Shown here: in pieces, positions 33,308-44,413 of the stretch
Numbering within the stretch: the stretch's first letter is position 1
Layout: each line of letters begins with the position of its first letter
NCBI GenBank assembly: GCA_015501055.1
Contig: JADNYV010000033.1
Span: 124,001-188,000 of the forward strand
DNA: 64,000 bases
From: Mucidula mucida
Lineage: Eukaryota > Basidiomycota > Agaricomycetes > Agaricales > Physalacriaceae
Direction of reading: 5' to 3'
Notes under the pieces: generated by a model
The model's input: only the letters and a program-made list of their open reading frames with translations
Told to the model about the DNA's origin: nothing
Databases searched by the model: none
Made by a program: the position numbers and the translations under genes

Positions 33308-35113
33308 ATGTCAAGTCTGCTGCAGTGGAAACCATGCTCGACTGCCTGTCAGTGCCCCAATCATTGCCTGCCGGCACATACTCAGGACGAGCTCCCGGTG
33401 TCGCCTGATTTTACCCATCTCTCTCTCACCAACGACGCTCCTCAGCCCGCAGAAGAGACCGATTTGCGGAATGTGATAGCCAGTGCAGAGGACCAAATTC
33501 AGGCTGTTAAGGATGCGGTAGCCCGCCTCCGTACTTTCCGAAGTGAATCAGTAGCGCAGATAGTCAACATTGACAACCAGATTGTGGCTCTTGAAGCTGA
33601 TCTGTCGCGTCTCGCCGATGTTGTCGAACGCGCGAAAGCTCCCCTCAGCGTGGTCCGGCGCCTTCCCTCCGAAATCCTTTCTCACATTTTTGAAGAGACT
33701 ACCGAGTTTCCCATTGCTACCACTCCGCGCTTCCACGACAACCAGCTTGAGGAAGTACCTGGCGGGTTGACCAATGCTGGCTGGTCGTTCCAACCGCGTG
33801 AGAGTACGTTATGGTCGATTGAACTTGTTTGCAAGCAATGGCGCCGGGAAGTTCTCGCGTCTCCCCGTCTTTGGACGCACGCCAATGTAGTCATCAACGA
33901 TCGTAATTTTGCACAGGGAAACAATCGGTACTTGACACGACTGGGATTGCAACTCGCCCGTGGGGCGCAACATCCACTCTCGCTATGTATCGCCGATCAG
34001 CACGGCGCCTCTCAGTTCACTTCCCTTCCCGTACACCTCGCGCCGCTGCTGATGGGGCATGCTTCCCGCATTCGCACTCTCGAGCTGTACCTCCGTCCGT
34101 CTATGATTTCCGAGCTTCACCTTCTAAAACTTTGGGCATTAGAGAAGCTCGTCCTCTTAAATTCTCGCTTTGAATCCCCCCAAGGACCAGCGATATCCAT
34201 ATTCTTGGAACTGTCCAACTTGCGCAGCGTGACGGTTATTGACTACGAACGACCAGATAGAGCCCTTTCACTCCCCTGGACCAAACTCACAAAATTTGTC
34301 ACGAATAGTCTCATTCGTCCTGTAATTGGAAACCATAGCACTCATCGCAGCCCATCTGTCGGGCGCCAGCTCTCCATACTTTACAGGATGGGCAATCTGG
34401 AGGAATGGTCGATCAGATGCCACATTCCAACGCCCGGTTCAATTCGCAGATTCCAAACCACCCCCATCATCTGTGTAAGGCTCCAAAGCCTCAGGCTTTC
34501 GTCGAGCCTTCCTAATAGTAGCAAGACTGCAATCCAGCAGGTCCTAGACTGCTTCGACGCCCCTCTTCTTTCTAAGATGTACATCAACTGTGCTGCCAAG
34601 AAGGACGACGTGAGGGACGATCGCACCACGTTTGAATCTTTATGCAAATTCTTTGCGCGCTCTTCATGTCCTCTCACTGTCCTCCATTTTCATAATGGGA
34701 CTATAACACCGTCGCTCCTTCACATTCTAAGCAGTGCTTCGAGCCTGGTAGAACTTTGTCTTACAGACATCGAGGAAGATGTATCCGAAGGTACACTTCC
34801 TGTCATGCTCGCCCAGCTCTCCAATATGGAGAGGGGGCATATTATCGTGCCGCAGTTGCGCACATTGCATCTTAGCGGCAGTCTCGCTTTTCCGCCGAAT
34901 GACTTGTCGACTATGGTAGAGCTGCGGTGGATGGATGATCAGGTCGAGCGTGTGGCGGACATTGACTTGTGCTGGTTCACCGCACCTGGCATGGAGGCAC
35001 ATTTATCTGATGAGCAGGTAGCGCAAGTCATGGTCGAATCGCGATTGGATCAGTATCGCGCGAACGGGATGAAACTGAGAACAAGCATATATGCGTATGC
35101 TCGAACTGTGTGA
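33308..35113 (+). CDS. F-box protein with coiled coil and LRR-like C-terminus
   Basis: An uninterrupted 601-residue frame, unusual in this intron-rich window. After a Cys-rich start comes a coiled coil (VIASAEDQIQAVKDAVARL through VERAKAPLS), then an F-box-like motif VVRRLPSEILSHIFEETTEFP and LWSIELVCKQWRREVLASPRLW, the hallmark of the very large Agaricomycete F-box family. Leucine-rich segments follow (LLKLWALEKLVLLNS, LSNLRSVTVIDYERP, LRTLHLSGSLAFPP). Such proteins join Skp1 and Cullin-1 to recruit substrates for ubiquitination; the target is unknown. It is divergent from the HtrL-like gene with 122 bp between start codons. Confidence 0.88.
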   Translation: MSSLLQWKPCSTACQCPNHCLPAHTQDELPVSPDFTHLSLTNDAPQPAEETDLRNVIASAEDQIQAVKDAVARLRTFRSESVAQIVNIDNQIVALEADLSRLADVVERAKAPLSVVRRLPSEILSHIFEETTEFPIATTPRFHDNQLEEVPGGLTNAGWSFQPRESTLWSIELVCKQWRREVLASPRLWTHANVVINDRNFAQGNNRYLTRLGLQLARGAQHPLSLCIADQHGASQFTSLPVHLAPLLMGHASRIRTLELYLRPSMISELHLLKLWALEKLVLLNSRFESPQGPAISIFLELSNLRSVTVIDYERPDRALSLPWTKLTKFVTNSLIRPVIGNHSTHRSPSVGRQLSILYRMGNLEEWSIRCHIPTPGSIRRFQTTPIICVRLQSLRLSSSLPNSSKTAIQQVLDCFDAPLLSKMYINCAAKKDDVRDDRTTFESLCKFFARSSCPLTVLHFHNGTITPSLLHILSSASSLVELCLTDIEEDVSEGTLPVMLAQLSNMERGHIIVPQLRTLHLSGSLAFPPNDLSTMVELRWMDDQVERVADIDLCWFTAPGMEAHLSDEQVAQVMVESRLDQYRANGMKLRTSIYAYARTV

Positions 35114-35778
35114 GTTCATTTGTATTTCTTTCTTGGATGCCCTGTTCAATAGAAATCGTTCTGGAGTTGACGAGTTCACATGCAGCCGGTTCTATTCTAT
35201 TGTCTTCAACTTAATGATCTGCAATGCAATCTACATGTATCCGTTTCCCAACAGCCCAAGGTATCTTTCGATAGCAGCTGGTTCAAGCACGGCTGCCACG
35301 TCCAATGAACGGTCGCTCCAACTGCTTCGGTATAGCAACGTCAACACCGAGGTCTTCAACGACTTACCAGGTAGTTCGTGGGTTCTCCAAGAACTTGTGT
35401 TCAACGAATACGACCGCACTCCTCCTGCAAACAGGTCTCGGCGATCTCTTCAGACGTTATTCCTACCAAGCTTCCGACAAACATTGAGTCCTGGACACGC
35501 TTCATCTCGTCAACTCCCTCTGGCTACCAGGTACTCATCGACGCGACAAAAACGCGTCTTGACGCGTCGTCGTCGAGCTCCAGATGGAACGTGGAGCACA
35601 AACTCATATCGAATTTTTTGACTGCTTATCTATCGACCGCGCCATACAACACTAACCACGATTATCCCCATGACGTTACTATCTCGCCGGTGGATCTAAC
35701 GACTTGCACAAGATCCTCAAATTAAAATGAATGGGCTGTATTAACTAAAATGCCAGTGTATGTAATGATGGTGTTTTT
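35114..35778. other. intergenic, possible decayed coding sequence
   Basis: Three plus-strand frames are open in turn between 35091 and 35725 (for example KLPTNIESWTRFISSTPSGY), which could be a frame-broken coding remnant downstream of the F-box gene. No family is recognised. Confidence 0.3.
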
Positions 35779-37494
35779 CTAGATTCTGTGTGTTGGTTTT
35801 GGGCCGTACACATCGGAGTCGCTCAGCTTGGTATGTATTTCGTCCATGGCGTAATTTTCCTCCCGAGTAACATCAATACGGACCTGGAGAGTGTTAAGCT
35901 ATGTCGATGACATAGTTGCGAGCGAACAGACCTGAGGTCTCGTTCCAGTTCCACGCTCCATCGCGGTAAGAATGTTGACGGCGTGGGGGTCCGCCGAACT
36001 TGTCGACGCTCCCTGCCCCTTACGGAGCCTGTCGCGGGAGTTCAGGTTCTACAAAGCATGAGTATCTTTAGTGTCGAGGATTGCTTATGACGAAACTGAC
36101 CAGAAGTAAGGTGTTACTACACGACGTGAGGAATGTGCAGTAAGCATATAGCCTAGCTATGAGTCAACGTTACTCACGAGTACAATCGTGCTGCATCATT
36201 TGGTTTAGCAGTGTAAGGCAGGTAAACTGGCATGCGCACCTTGAGACCATGCGAACAGTTGGTGAATGCCTGTTGTTGGACTCACAATCTGTAGGACTTT
36301 TTGTTATATTCTGTACAGCTGAGTGTGTGCAGTTGACATCTTACCACCGCCGTCATATGTCCAATCTATATGAGGTGAGTGTTTCACTGAAGTCCAACGA
36401 AGCATAAAGAGATTCATACCGTGAACAACGTAACAGGGATAGCGCACTCTATCGCGACCAATATCAGGTTGAAGATCAACCAGTCGGTGTCTAGAAACGT
36501 TAGTGGCGAGGTAAAGTCTTTTCGATGAAGGGGCATACGTTGGAAACCCGTCCGCCGGTACAATAATGTGCCGATGGACGATATCCTAGGTTACGCATCG
36601 TCAAGACACGACCAGCTCACCAATGCATGAATAGGTACGTACATGATTACGGCATCAGTGGCCAGAGCGAATGATTCCCAGACGACAGCAATAGTGACGA
36701 ACTTTGTATAGTCCGCTGTCGATTTCACTCCAATCAATAGACTGGTCGACATGTAGAGGCCAAAAATGATTTGAATCACTGATAGCGTGACCGTGAAGCC
36801 GAACAGGATGTCCGCTAAATGGTAAGGCTTGCCCACCAGCATTTTCCGGATACGCCAAGCGAGAAATATCTGTATAGGTGACGCGGTACTGTGTGTCGTT
36901 AGCAGAATTGTATGAGGCAACGCAAGTACGTACAGGACGATGAACCATGGACCGCTATCGTATTCCTAAAGGGAGGCCCAGTTAGAGCAGACGAATAGTG
37001 GCAACGAAGGCGCCTTGCCCAATGAGAGACCGAAAGAGTCGCTATGTCTCCGAATTTCTTGACGTTGTACATCCACAAGTACTGCAAGCAAGTCAATCAA
37101 TGTTGTCTACCGCGAGCGTGTAGGTATGTACCTCCCATGAAATGGCACTATGAGCAATGTCTAGAGTCATCGTCCAGTAAACGAGTAGTCTAAAGAGTGT
37201 TTGTCACAAAAACGCTTCCGACAATCGGCGAAGACAAGTACTGCAATGGCCACTGCCAACTCGTGTAAGTATTACAGTGCCACGAAGTCTGACGGTCGAC
37301 TCACTGGATCATGGAATCTGCTGGAAAAATATGTAACCCATTCTTCACAGATAGTTCAGAGAAGGGAAAATGGTCCAAGGTAAACGGTACGACGTACGCA
37401 TGAACACGACGCCAATAAGAACAGAGTTGAAAAGAACCCCCAACTGAGTAGTCCCAAGACTGTTAGCGGGACTGACAATGGCAGCGCTCGACAT
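35779..37494 (-). CDS. DUF6534-type multi-pass membrane protein, copy 1
   Basis: Seven-helix-like membrane protein of the Agaricomycete DUF6534 group (function unknown). Exons: MSSAAIVSPANSLGTTQLGV...IGVVFM; LLVYWTMTLDIAHSAISWE; YLWMYNVKKFGDIATLSVSHW; EYDSGPWFIVL; IFLAWRIRKMLVGKPYHLAD with FGFTVTLSVIQIIFGLYMSTSLLIGVKST; FALATDAVIM; SIGTLLYRRTGFQ; TDWLIFNLILVAIECAIPVTLFT; and a soluble tail NLNSRDRLRKGQG, ILTAMERGTGTRPQVRIDVTREENYAMDEI. It aligns exon by exon with the plus-strand copy at 52.1-53.9 kb. The intron at 37018-36966 has a GC donor. The short exon after VVFM is not resolved in frame. Confidence 0.82.
36966..37018 (-). other. GC-AG intron in DUF6534 copy 1
   Basis: The coding strand reads TCTCATTGG, then GCAAGGCGCC, and ends CCCTTTAG before GAATACGATAGC. 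The same intron in the paralog (52619-52667) starts GTACGG after CACTGG and ends AATAG before GAATATGATAGT, so the position is fixed by homology. Confidence 0.8.
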
Positions 37495-38524
37495 CGCAAG
37501 TTGGTGGCAAGAGCAAAGCGTTGCGTAGGAACGGTTGAGGAACAGCCTAGAGGGTTGGGAATCTAAACTTTATGATGGTCGATCGTCAAATTCGGGCTCA
37601 AATTCGGACTTGCCGTCCCTTCAATGTGTGGTGTCGGGCCGTCACCCCACACTGCACAGTCATCGTCGCCGATAACCGAAATGAAAGGCGTGCTTGGGGA
37701 CTTACGCTCTGAGATTATGTCCGCCGAGTCATCCACGCCAGCGCTGGAGCAGACGGAGATTGAGATAATATCTTGAACCACTTGGACAGAGTGCCTTGCC
37801 CTTGGTTATGAGTCCGTGCCATCGATGAAACCATCTAATTTGAATTTGATTTCGATTTTGAAGTTCACGTGGATAAGTAAGCGTTGATCTTGGCGTGACC
37901 GATGGGTTGTCCACAGTCGATCTTCACTCCTGATATGCTCTATAACAGTCTCAGTATCAGGAGATTGTGTATATAGGTCAAGCATTATACTGCTGTCATG
38001 AAGGACTCGTGAATCAGTTGTCAGATATAGATATAAGCAATCAGGGAAGGAATCTTCCAAATGCCCGGATACAATACTCAACTCTCCACAATCGGGTACC
38101 GCCACTAGTCCATCCAGGTCCGAATAACCGAGTACACGTACTCAAGAACCTCAATTGATGTCCCAGTGCAATTTAAAGATGCGTCAAACGAAGGGGACTC
38201 GGATTGAAACAGACCCTGATACATAAAGTCAACGTACACAACATTGTCTATACGTATAGAAGATGTTGAATCGTTGCACTGAATTGATTGACACTAACAT
38301 GGCAAGCCCTGGCACGGGTGAGATGGCGTTAGCCTGGATGACGAATGGCAAGGCTTACCGACGGTGCTCGCCAAGTTACACGTAAGAGAAACTGGGTGCC
38401 GACATTGTTGCGATGTAGAGGTCTCAGATTAAGGCAACGAGGAAATGGTCATGTATCGCTCAGAAGATGGCAGAAGTGTCGACCCTGAAAACGATCTGTA
38501 CCATAGTGTGTCGACGGCAGACAT
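37495..38524. other. intergenic, 1.0 kb
   Basis: This is the promoter of DUF6534 copy 1 and the upstream region of the tRNA gene. No protein-coding gene is supported; a 100-codon minus frame (38105-37806) lacks motifs. Confidence 0.4.
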
Positions 38525-38597
38525 GACTCCATAGCTCAGTGGTTAGAGCATGCGATTGCAGATCGCAGGGTCGGGGGTTCAAATCTCCCTGGGGTCT
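38525..38597 (+). tRNA. tRNA-Cys (GCA)
   Basis: A complete cloverleaf can be folded by eye. The acceptor stem GACTCCA pairs with TGGGGTC (one T-G pair). The D-arm is GCTC-loop-GAGC. The anticodon stem TGCGA/TCGCA holds the loop TTGCAGA, giving anticodon GCA. The T-arm is GGGGG-TTCAAAT-CTCCC, and the discriminator base is T, the identity base for cysteine. There is no intron. Internal A and B boxes are present (TAGCTCAGTGG and GGTTCAAAT). Confidence 0.95.
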
Positions 38598-38600
38598 TCA

Positions 38601-38605
38601 TTTTT
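38601..38605 (+). terminator. RNA polymerase III terminator (T5)
   Basis: A run of five Ts begins four bases after the tRNA-Cys discriminator. Confidence 0.7.
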
Positions 38606-38655
38606 GCACCTCATCTCATCCGAGAAAATCGACAACTTGCATAAAACCGTTTCTT

Positions 38656-39899
38656 ATGTTTCCGCCACCATCATCCGATCCAGATACGCCCGTCCGACTC
38701 ACCAACAACGACGCTGCACTTGCCAGGCTGTCTGCTGTTCAAAAGGGTTATCTGACTGACCCATTCGTCTCTGCATTTGTTCCTCGAGCACATCTTCAAC
38801 CGCCAAGGCCACCTCTGATCAACATTGGAACCTATGTTCGCACTGTAGCAATCGATGAACTAGTGGCGCAATGGCTGGCACTGTCACGCGACGCTGAAAC
38901 GCAGTGTCAGATCGTCAGCATGGGCGCAGGAAGCGATTCACGATTTTGGCGCATTGCTGTATGTATTCCGGTCAACGTTTATTCTTTGTCTTATCACAAA
39001 TACAGACTGGCGAACATAACAGTCACCTCTCCAAGTACATTGAAATCGATTTTTCCGAGATAACGAGCAAAAAAGCGATGACCATCCGGAAGAGTAAAGC
39101 ACTGGGCTCTGTTCTTGGGGATCCAGCCAAGATCCAAGTGTGTCAGTTACGCGATTGAGACGCGACCACCCGGGCTGACGACTTGTAATTGCAGCTGGGG
39201 GAGGGACTGGACTAAAGTCGCCACGCTACAATCTCATTCCTGCCGATTTACGACGACCACCACAAGAGTCGCTGGCATCCATTCTCTTTGAAGGACCCGA
39301 GCCGCTGTTATCCTCCTCGCAACCGACTCTTCTCCTTTTCGAATGTGTGCTCGCCTACATGTCTCCAGACTCTTCAACGCCCTCTTGACATGGTTTAGAC
39401 AACACTTTTCTGATGGCATTCTTGGCAGCGTTGTTTACGAAATGTTTGGTCTGGAGGATTCATTTGGACGCGTCATGGTGAACAATCTCAAGGTCAGAGG
39501 CTTCCAGCATATGTGATCTGCAGCCGCTGACATGTATCCAGTCGCGACAAGTTGACTTGCCCGGAGCTGCACCATATCCAACCCAAGAATCCCTCCCGTC
39601 GCGCTTCCTAAATGTAGGATTTACCGCGGCAGCTGCTATATCCCTACGAGACATTCGCTTACAGTACATTTCTCGTACAGAAATCAATAGGTGCGTGTTT
39701 TCTTGACTTTCGCTGTTCTCTAGTAATCAATGGATCCAGAATATCGACGTTGGAGTTCCTGGACGAGGTCGAGGAGTTGAACCTCGTTCTACAACATTAT
39801 GCTATAACATGGGGCCTGTCCCTACCCCAGTCAAAGCACCAGTCTACTTGGGGCGCTTGGGGATTGAAGAAACAATCGACTGACGTCGAGGAGGATTAG
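38656..39899 (+). CDS. PPM1: leucine carboxyl methyltransferase (PP2A methylating), frame-disrupted
   Basis: S-adenosylmethionine-dependent methyltransferase that esterifies the C-terminal Leu of the PP2A catalytic subunit (yeast Ppm1, human LCMT1). Landmarks: RLTNNDAALARLSAVQKGYLTDPF, RPPLINIGTYVRT (SAM-pocket Arg), QIVSMGAGSDSRFWR (SAM motif I), YIEIDFSEITSKKAM, GTGLKSPRYNLIPADLR, PTLLLFECVLAYMSP, YEMFGLEDSFGRVM, and the closing LEFLDEVEELNLVLQHYAITWGL. Two homopolymer shortfalls break the frame: the G-run 39197-39201 (five; six needed) and the C-run 39380-39382 (three; four needed). Introns are short with good borders. The start codon is only 59 bp after the tRNA-Cys gene. Confidence 0.9.
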
Positions 39900-39989
39900 A
39901 CTATTCTGTTTGATGAGAATACTACGAGTGAATTGACCATCCAGGAAAACATATTCGATACAAACAACATTGAACTAGGTATACATTCT

Positions 39990-42900
39990 TCAGACCTTCT
40001 TGAAAGCCACATCTATCTTCAACCGCTGCAGACAATCAAACACGACATCAAGTGCAATCAGACCAAAGCTCTGAGCACCAAACGTCTTCGAGTTTCGAAG
40101 ACTGTAGTCCCATGCATCCCAGGCGCGCTTCAATCCGGCCTTGATATCACTTGGCGGAATCGGAATCGGCTCCTTCTCCCCCTTCTTGCCTTTCTCGCCC
40201 GGTGGCAAAGGGAACAGATGCCGCTTCACATCGCGTACAAGCTGCGACGCATGCGTGCGCATCTTCCACATCCGATCCTTCCTCCACCGACGCTGAGTGC
40301 ACTTTGCCAAGATGGTACCAACCACCACTTCCGCCTCCAACAACTTGTCCCAGGCGTGTTCGACAGTGTATGCGTCACGCAGACGTAGTTGAGCTCTTCT
40401 GCGTATCGACGGAAGACTTTGTCGATCTGTGGGGACTTGCCATCCGGGTCGGCGTACACGTCGAGCGCTCGCTCGACGAAGCACCGGAGCGTTAGAGACA
40501 GAGAGTCGGACAGTACGTGGCTCTCGGGAGTTCTGTCAGAGACGTCTATATCCGGTTGCTTCCATCAATTTGGCGATATAGTTGGCCAAGGACTTTGTCC
40601 GAGCGGTAGTAGTCTGTGTGACGCGGATCCACGACTTCGGCGGCATGCCAGTCGGGTTTGCAGCGGATGAGTGTTTGGGTAGCTTGTTGTTATCAATGTC
40701 GACCGGAATGCCGTTTTTCGGGTAATCCACTGCCTGAGAAAAGAGTCACAAGAGAACGTGAGAGCTAACTGGTGGCTTACTTGAGAACACAACTCTGCCA
40801 GCTTGATGCAATCTGGATCATGAATGCCTTTCTACACAAACGGTTATTCATTATTTCGACAGCACATAAGAAGCTTTACCTTGGATTGATCTAGAATAAA
40901 ATATTCAATTACATGTATCGACTACCATGACAAAACGTACCAGCAATTATGAGCAAGCGATCAGACAAGAGACCCTTAGAAAGGCTAGTCAGTGAATGTC
41001 TTGAGTGTTGAGATTGAGCTAACTTACAAGGACGTCCGAGTTAATATACTCGACGATGAAGTCGCATATATCTTCGACTTCGCATTCTCTAGGTTCACCA
41101 TCCTCATCCAGTAACGTGAAAGTTACTCCTGGGGGGTAGTCCGCCGGTTTATGTTTGGTAGGAGGTAGGAGTTCATTGTCCACAATAACGTCGTACTGAT
41201 CGCTAATTGCAGTCTTAGTTTGCTGTGAGATCATGGGATACGATACGCATACCCATCAAGGTCACCACCACCAAGACACGAAGCGAGAGATCGTGGGCCT
41301 GTAATGATAAGACAAGTATATGAAGCAAACGAAACATGTACCTTGTGTTGGAAGTACGACAACATTCACCAAATGCGAGAAAGCACAGAGCTGTCCCTCG
41401 GGAGGTTTCATTGCAAATACGGTTTGGACTAGAAAGAAAAGAGCATCAATGGCTGTAGAATAGGACAAGTAAATCTTAGACTTGCCATCTCCAGCATGGC
41501 AGATAGGGCTCCGAGAGATGGTACACTGGCCTTCCAGCCACACAGGTTCCTTTCCGTACTCATGGACACATGCCGCAATGTGATATGGCGGCAGACAGAA
41601 GATATCTTCGTAACCTTCCAGTCCGCGATACGTTGGTCCCTCATCGGGAACACCAACAAGCTTGAAACTACCAGGTATCGGGATCCTTGCTTGATGCTTG
41701 ACTTCGCGGAGAACATCGATTTTGGCTACCTGTCGAAGCTGTTGTAGGAAAGGCGTGTCAATGCCTGGCATACGTGCACGAGGCTTGATATCGAAGCCGA
41801 GAGACTCGATGTTTGTCAGTAATGAACTGAGGCGATACCCATTCCCTAAGGTATGGGTCATGAGGACATTTCTAAAGAGCTCAAGAGAATCGTCAATAGT
41901 GTGCGTGTCAGCTAACGCAGTTTCCTGAAGACGCTGGAACACCGGCAGCGAAACGTCTTTGTCTTCCAAAACCATTACTAGGGCACTAAGCGTAGATGTC
42001 AAATATGAATGAATGCGAACGGAAGGAGCCGCCTACCGGTTAAGATACGACGCGTTAGGCTTGTCAAATGCTCTAGCAATCTCAATATCCGCTGCATCCT
42101 GAGTATCGACGCTAAATTTATTCATGCTCTCACGCAAGCGCATGCGAATGCCATCCGGATGCTTATCGAGCTCCTTGTCGACAGCGACGACACCCTTGTA
42201 ACCAAGAAATCGTATTTGGAACTGCAAGATTGGAAAGTCAGCGAGCTGTGATCCATATTACATAGACGTACAGCTGAAGGCTTGATTGTAGTACTTCCAT
42301 GATCACGGCGATCTTTACACAGCTCCTCCCATATTTCGTCTGCCAGACTTTGCGAAATGGTACCAGCGCCGTCAGTATGAATATGAGGTGTCATCCCAAT
42401 GTCTGGTATCTCCTCCCACTGATCCCGCAAGATACGAACCGACGGATCCGTGGCCGTGAACGCCTGGCCAATGCGAGCTGCCAACTTGGATGGCTGCGTC
42501 ATAATTGTCTTGCCTCTGAAGTCACCGATGTCGTGTCTGATACGATCCCCATTCACTAGACCAAGCCTGGGGTGGTAGAATGGACAGATAAACCAGACCG
42601 CATGTTCCCGAAGAGCTGAGGAGGAATAGGCAAGGAATTCGAAGTGTTTCCCGCCCAACGCGAAACCTTCCTTCAAGACCGTGCCCACGCGCTGCCGGAC
42701 GAAGGTTGCGCCGTCAACCATACGGTCCCAGCGGTATTGCAAGCGATCTTCGTCTCGGAAATCAACGCGTAAGAAGTTGTGCTCGTAGCCAACATACTGC
42801 CGGATGATTCGATTGGACTGAGTGGCATATGGCCCTTCGAGAAGTTGTCGAGTTGGGGTAAAAGTGACATGGCCACAAGGAAAATGGCCGGAAGCCAACT

Positions 42901-44234
42901 TCGAGGCGTCGTAGATAAACTCTTTGGCGACACGTTCGAAGCAATCAAGAGGAGATTCTCTGCCAGGAGCCGGTCTCTCTTCGAGGGCTACGCCGAAGTG
43001 GCGAAGAAGATCACCAACATACTCGGCGACTTCGCTTTCAACCGATACCTGACGCGGGGTATGATTTCCTCTAATTGCCGCGTGTTGAGATGACCATTGT
43101 AGAGGAGTGCCTCCAACTGGAACGCAACAGGCCACTCGAATTCTTTGATAGTCTTGCGAATTTTATATAAGGACCTTTCGTCGAAAAACTTCAGTTGACT
43201 GGTAGCCTCAATGGCAAGGCTGACAGATTTCAGTTCCCTGAATTGGGAACCCAACCCAGCATTCTTGCACAGGTAGCGAAACTTGTCTAGGGAATCGGCT
43301 TCATTATAGAGAAGTAATCTCATCTGGCATGCGAACGGAGCGCGGTCCTTGTGAGCGTCATGAATGTATCCGACGCGCTCCTTCGACTTTTGACCAGTCG
43401 AGTTGTACAAATTGATTGATTCAAATGACGGGGGAGTCAAGGTGTCGAAACATAGATCTTGAGATGTTGAGATGACTTGCCGTGAATGCAATTTACACTT
43501 ACATGGTTTTCCGTCGTATCCTCCACCAATCTTATTGATAGAAGAAAAATTGAGGTTGATATCGAAGGCTTGATTGTCTCGCGTTTCGTTCCCCGCCTGG
43601 ATATATAGATGATCAAACTACAGCACGAAAGTGAATGGATACTTACTCTGATACGGATCAGTTTGTGGTCGTATTCGAACGTGAGCCACGCGCTCTGGGC
43701 GTCAGTCACATAGTCATGCTCCCACTCGACCGAGAAGCCTCTAGATGGAAGGGGACCAGTAGGGCGATACTGAGTGTGATAGTAAACGCCAAACTGAACG
43801 GTATCAACCCGAAGGCGATGATCCAGCTTGCGCAGGATTTCTGCGTGCTCAGCCTCTCTGTCTGGATCAACGTATGGCGTTCGCTGAAGCGTCAAAGCAA
43901 GATCCTCGTAAGGGTGCCCGCGGGGACGGAATCTAAGCTTGTGTGGTTTGCCATCCTCAACAGGCATGCGAATGGGGCGCTCATCAACCCAGTCCAAGAA
44001 CTTTTTGCCAATCTCATAGGTTGGGAGGGTGAGTGTGCCCGTAGTATCATTACGATAGCCACCTAGCTTTTCATTGATGTTAACTCTGACCTGGAAATTC
44101 AAGAGCAGCTGCCGTTCTGGTCGCTCGACGTCGTGAGTCGGATGGAATTCGTCGGAATGAATGACGGTAGCGAGCAGTTTGGTCAATTCCCAGTTCGTTG
44201 CGGTGTCTGGAATGCCTCGTATTGCTATATCCAT
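39990..44234 (-). CDS. RNA-dependent RNA polymerase (RNAi, QDE-1 type), several frame breaks
   Basis: Eukaryotic RdRP that makes double-stranded RNA for silencing. The start at 44234 gives MDIAIRGIPDTATNWELTKLL, an RRM-like N-terminus. Then come VTFTPTRQLLEGPYATQSNRIIRQYVGYEHNFLRVDFRDED, FEFLAYSSSALREHAVWF, IWEELCKDR, QIRFLGYKGVVAVDKEL, EIARAFDKPNASYLNR, IPIPGSFKLVGVPDEGP, WLEGQCTISRSPICHAGD, and the catalytic loop GGGDLDGDQYDV, formed across an intron. The C-terminus has VDYPKNGIPVDID, DYYRSDKVLGQLYRQI, EELNYVCVTHTLSNTPG, RRWRKDRMWKMRTHA and SLRNSKTFGAQSFGLIALDVVFDCL. Frame breaks occur near 43048, 40670, about 40545 and 40344; each is repaired by one base, at least two in short G-runs. All catalytic Asp residues (DLDGD) are present. 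Confidence 0.92.
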
Positions 44235-44413
44235 GGTAGTGCGCCGGATTATCGAGATCGGGGCGAGATTGAAGGCCGCGATGGTAATGGTCCGGAGCCA
44301 ACCTGGAAAGGCGTGTTTGTGACTCAATCATTTGCTACGTGACGGGCGCATTGGACTTGGTTTCCGAGCTTCCGAATCGTAACTTTCATGCACCCGATCG
44401 CCAATCATCTATC

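Noticed and set aside
37806..38105. A 99-codon minus-strand frame upstream of tRNA-Cys
   Set aside because: Composition is unremarkable and no continuation or family was seen.
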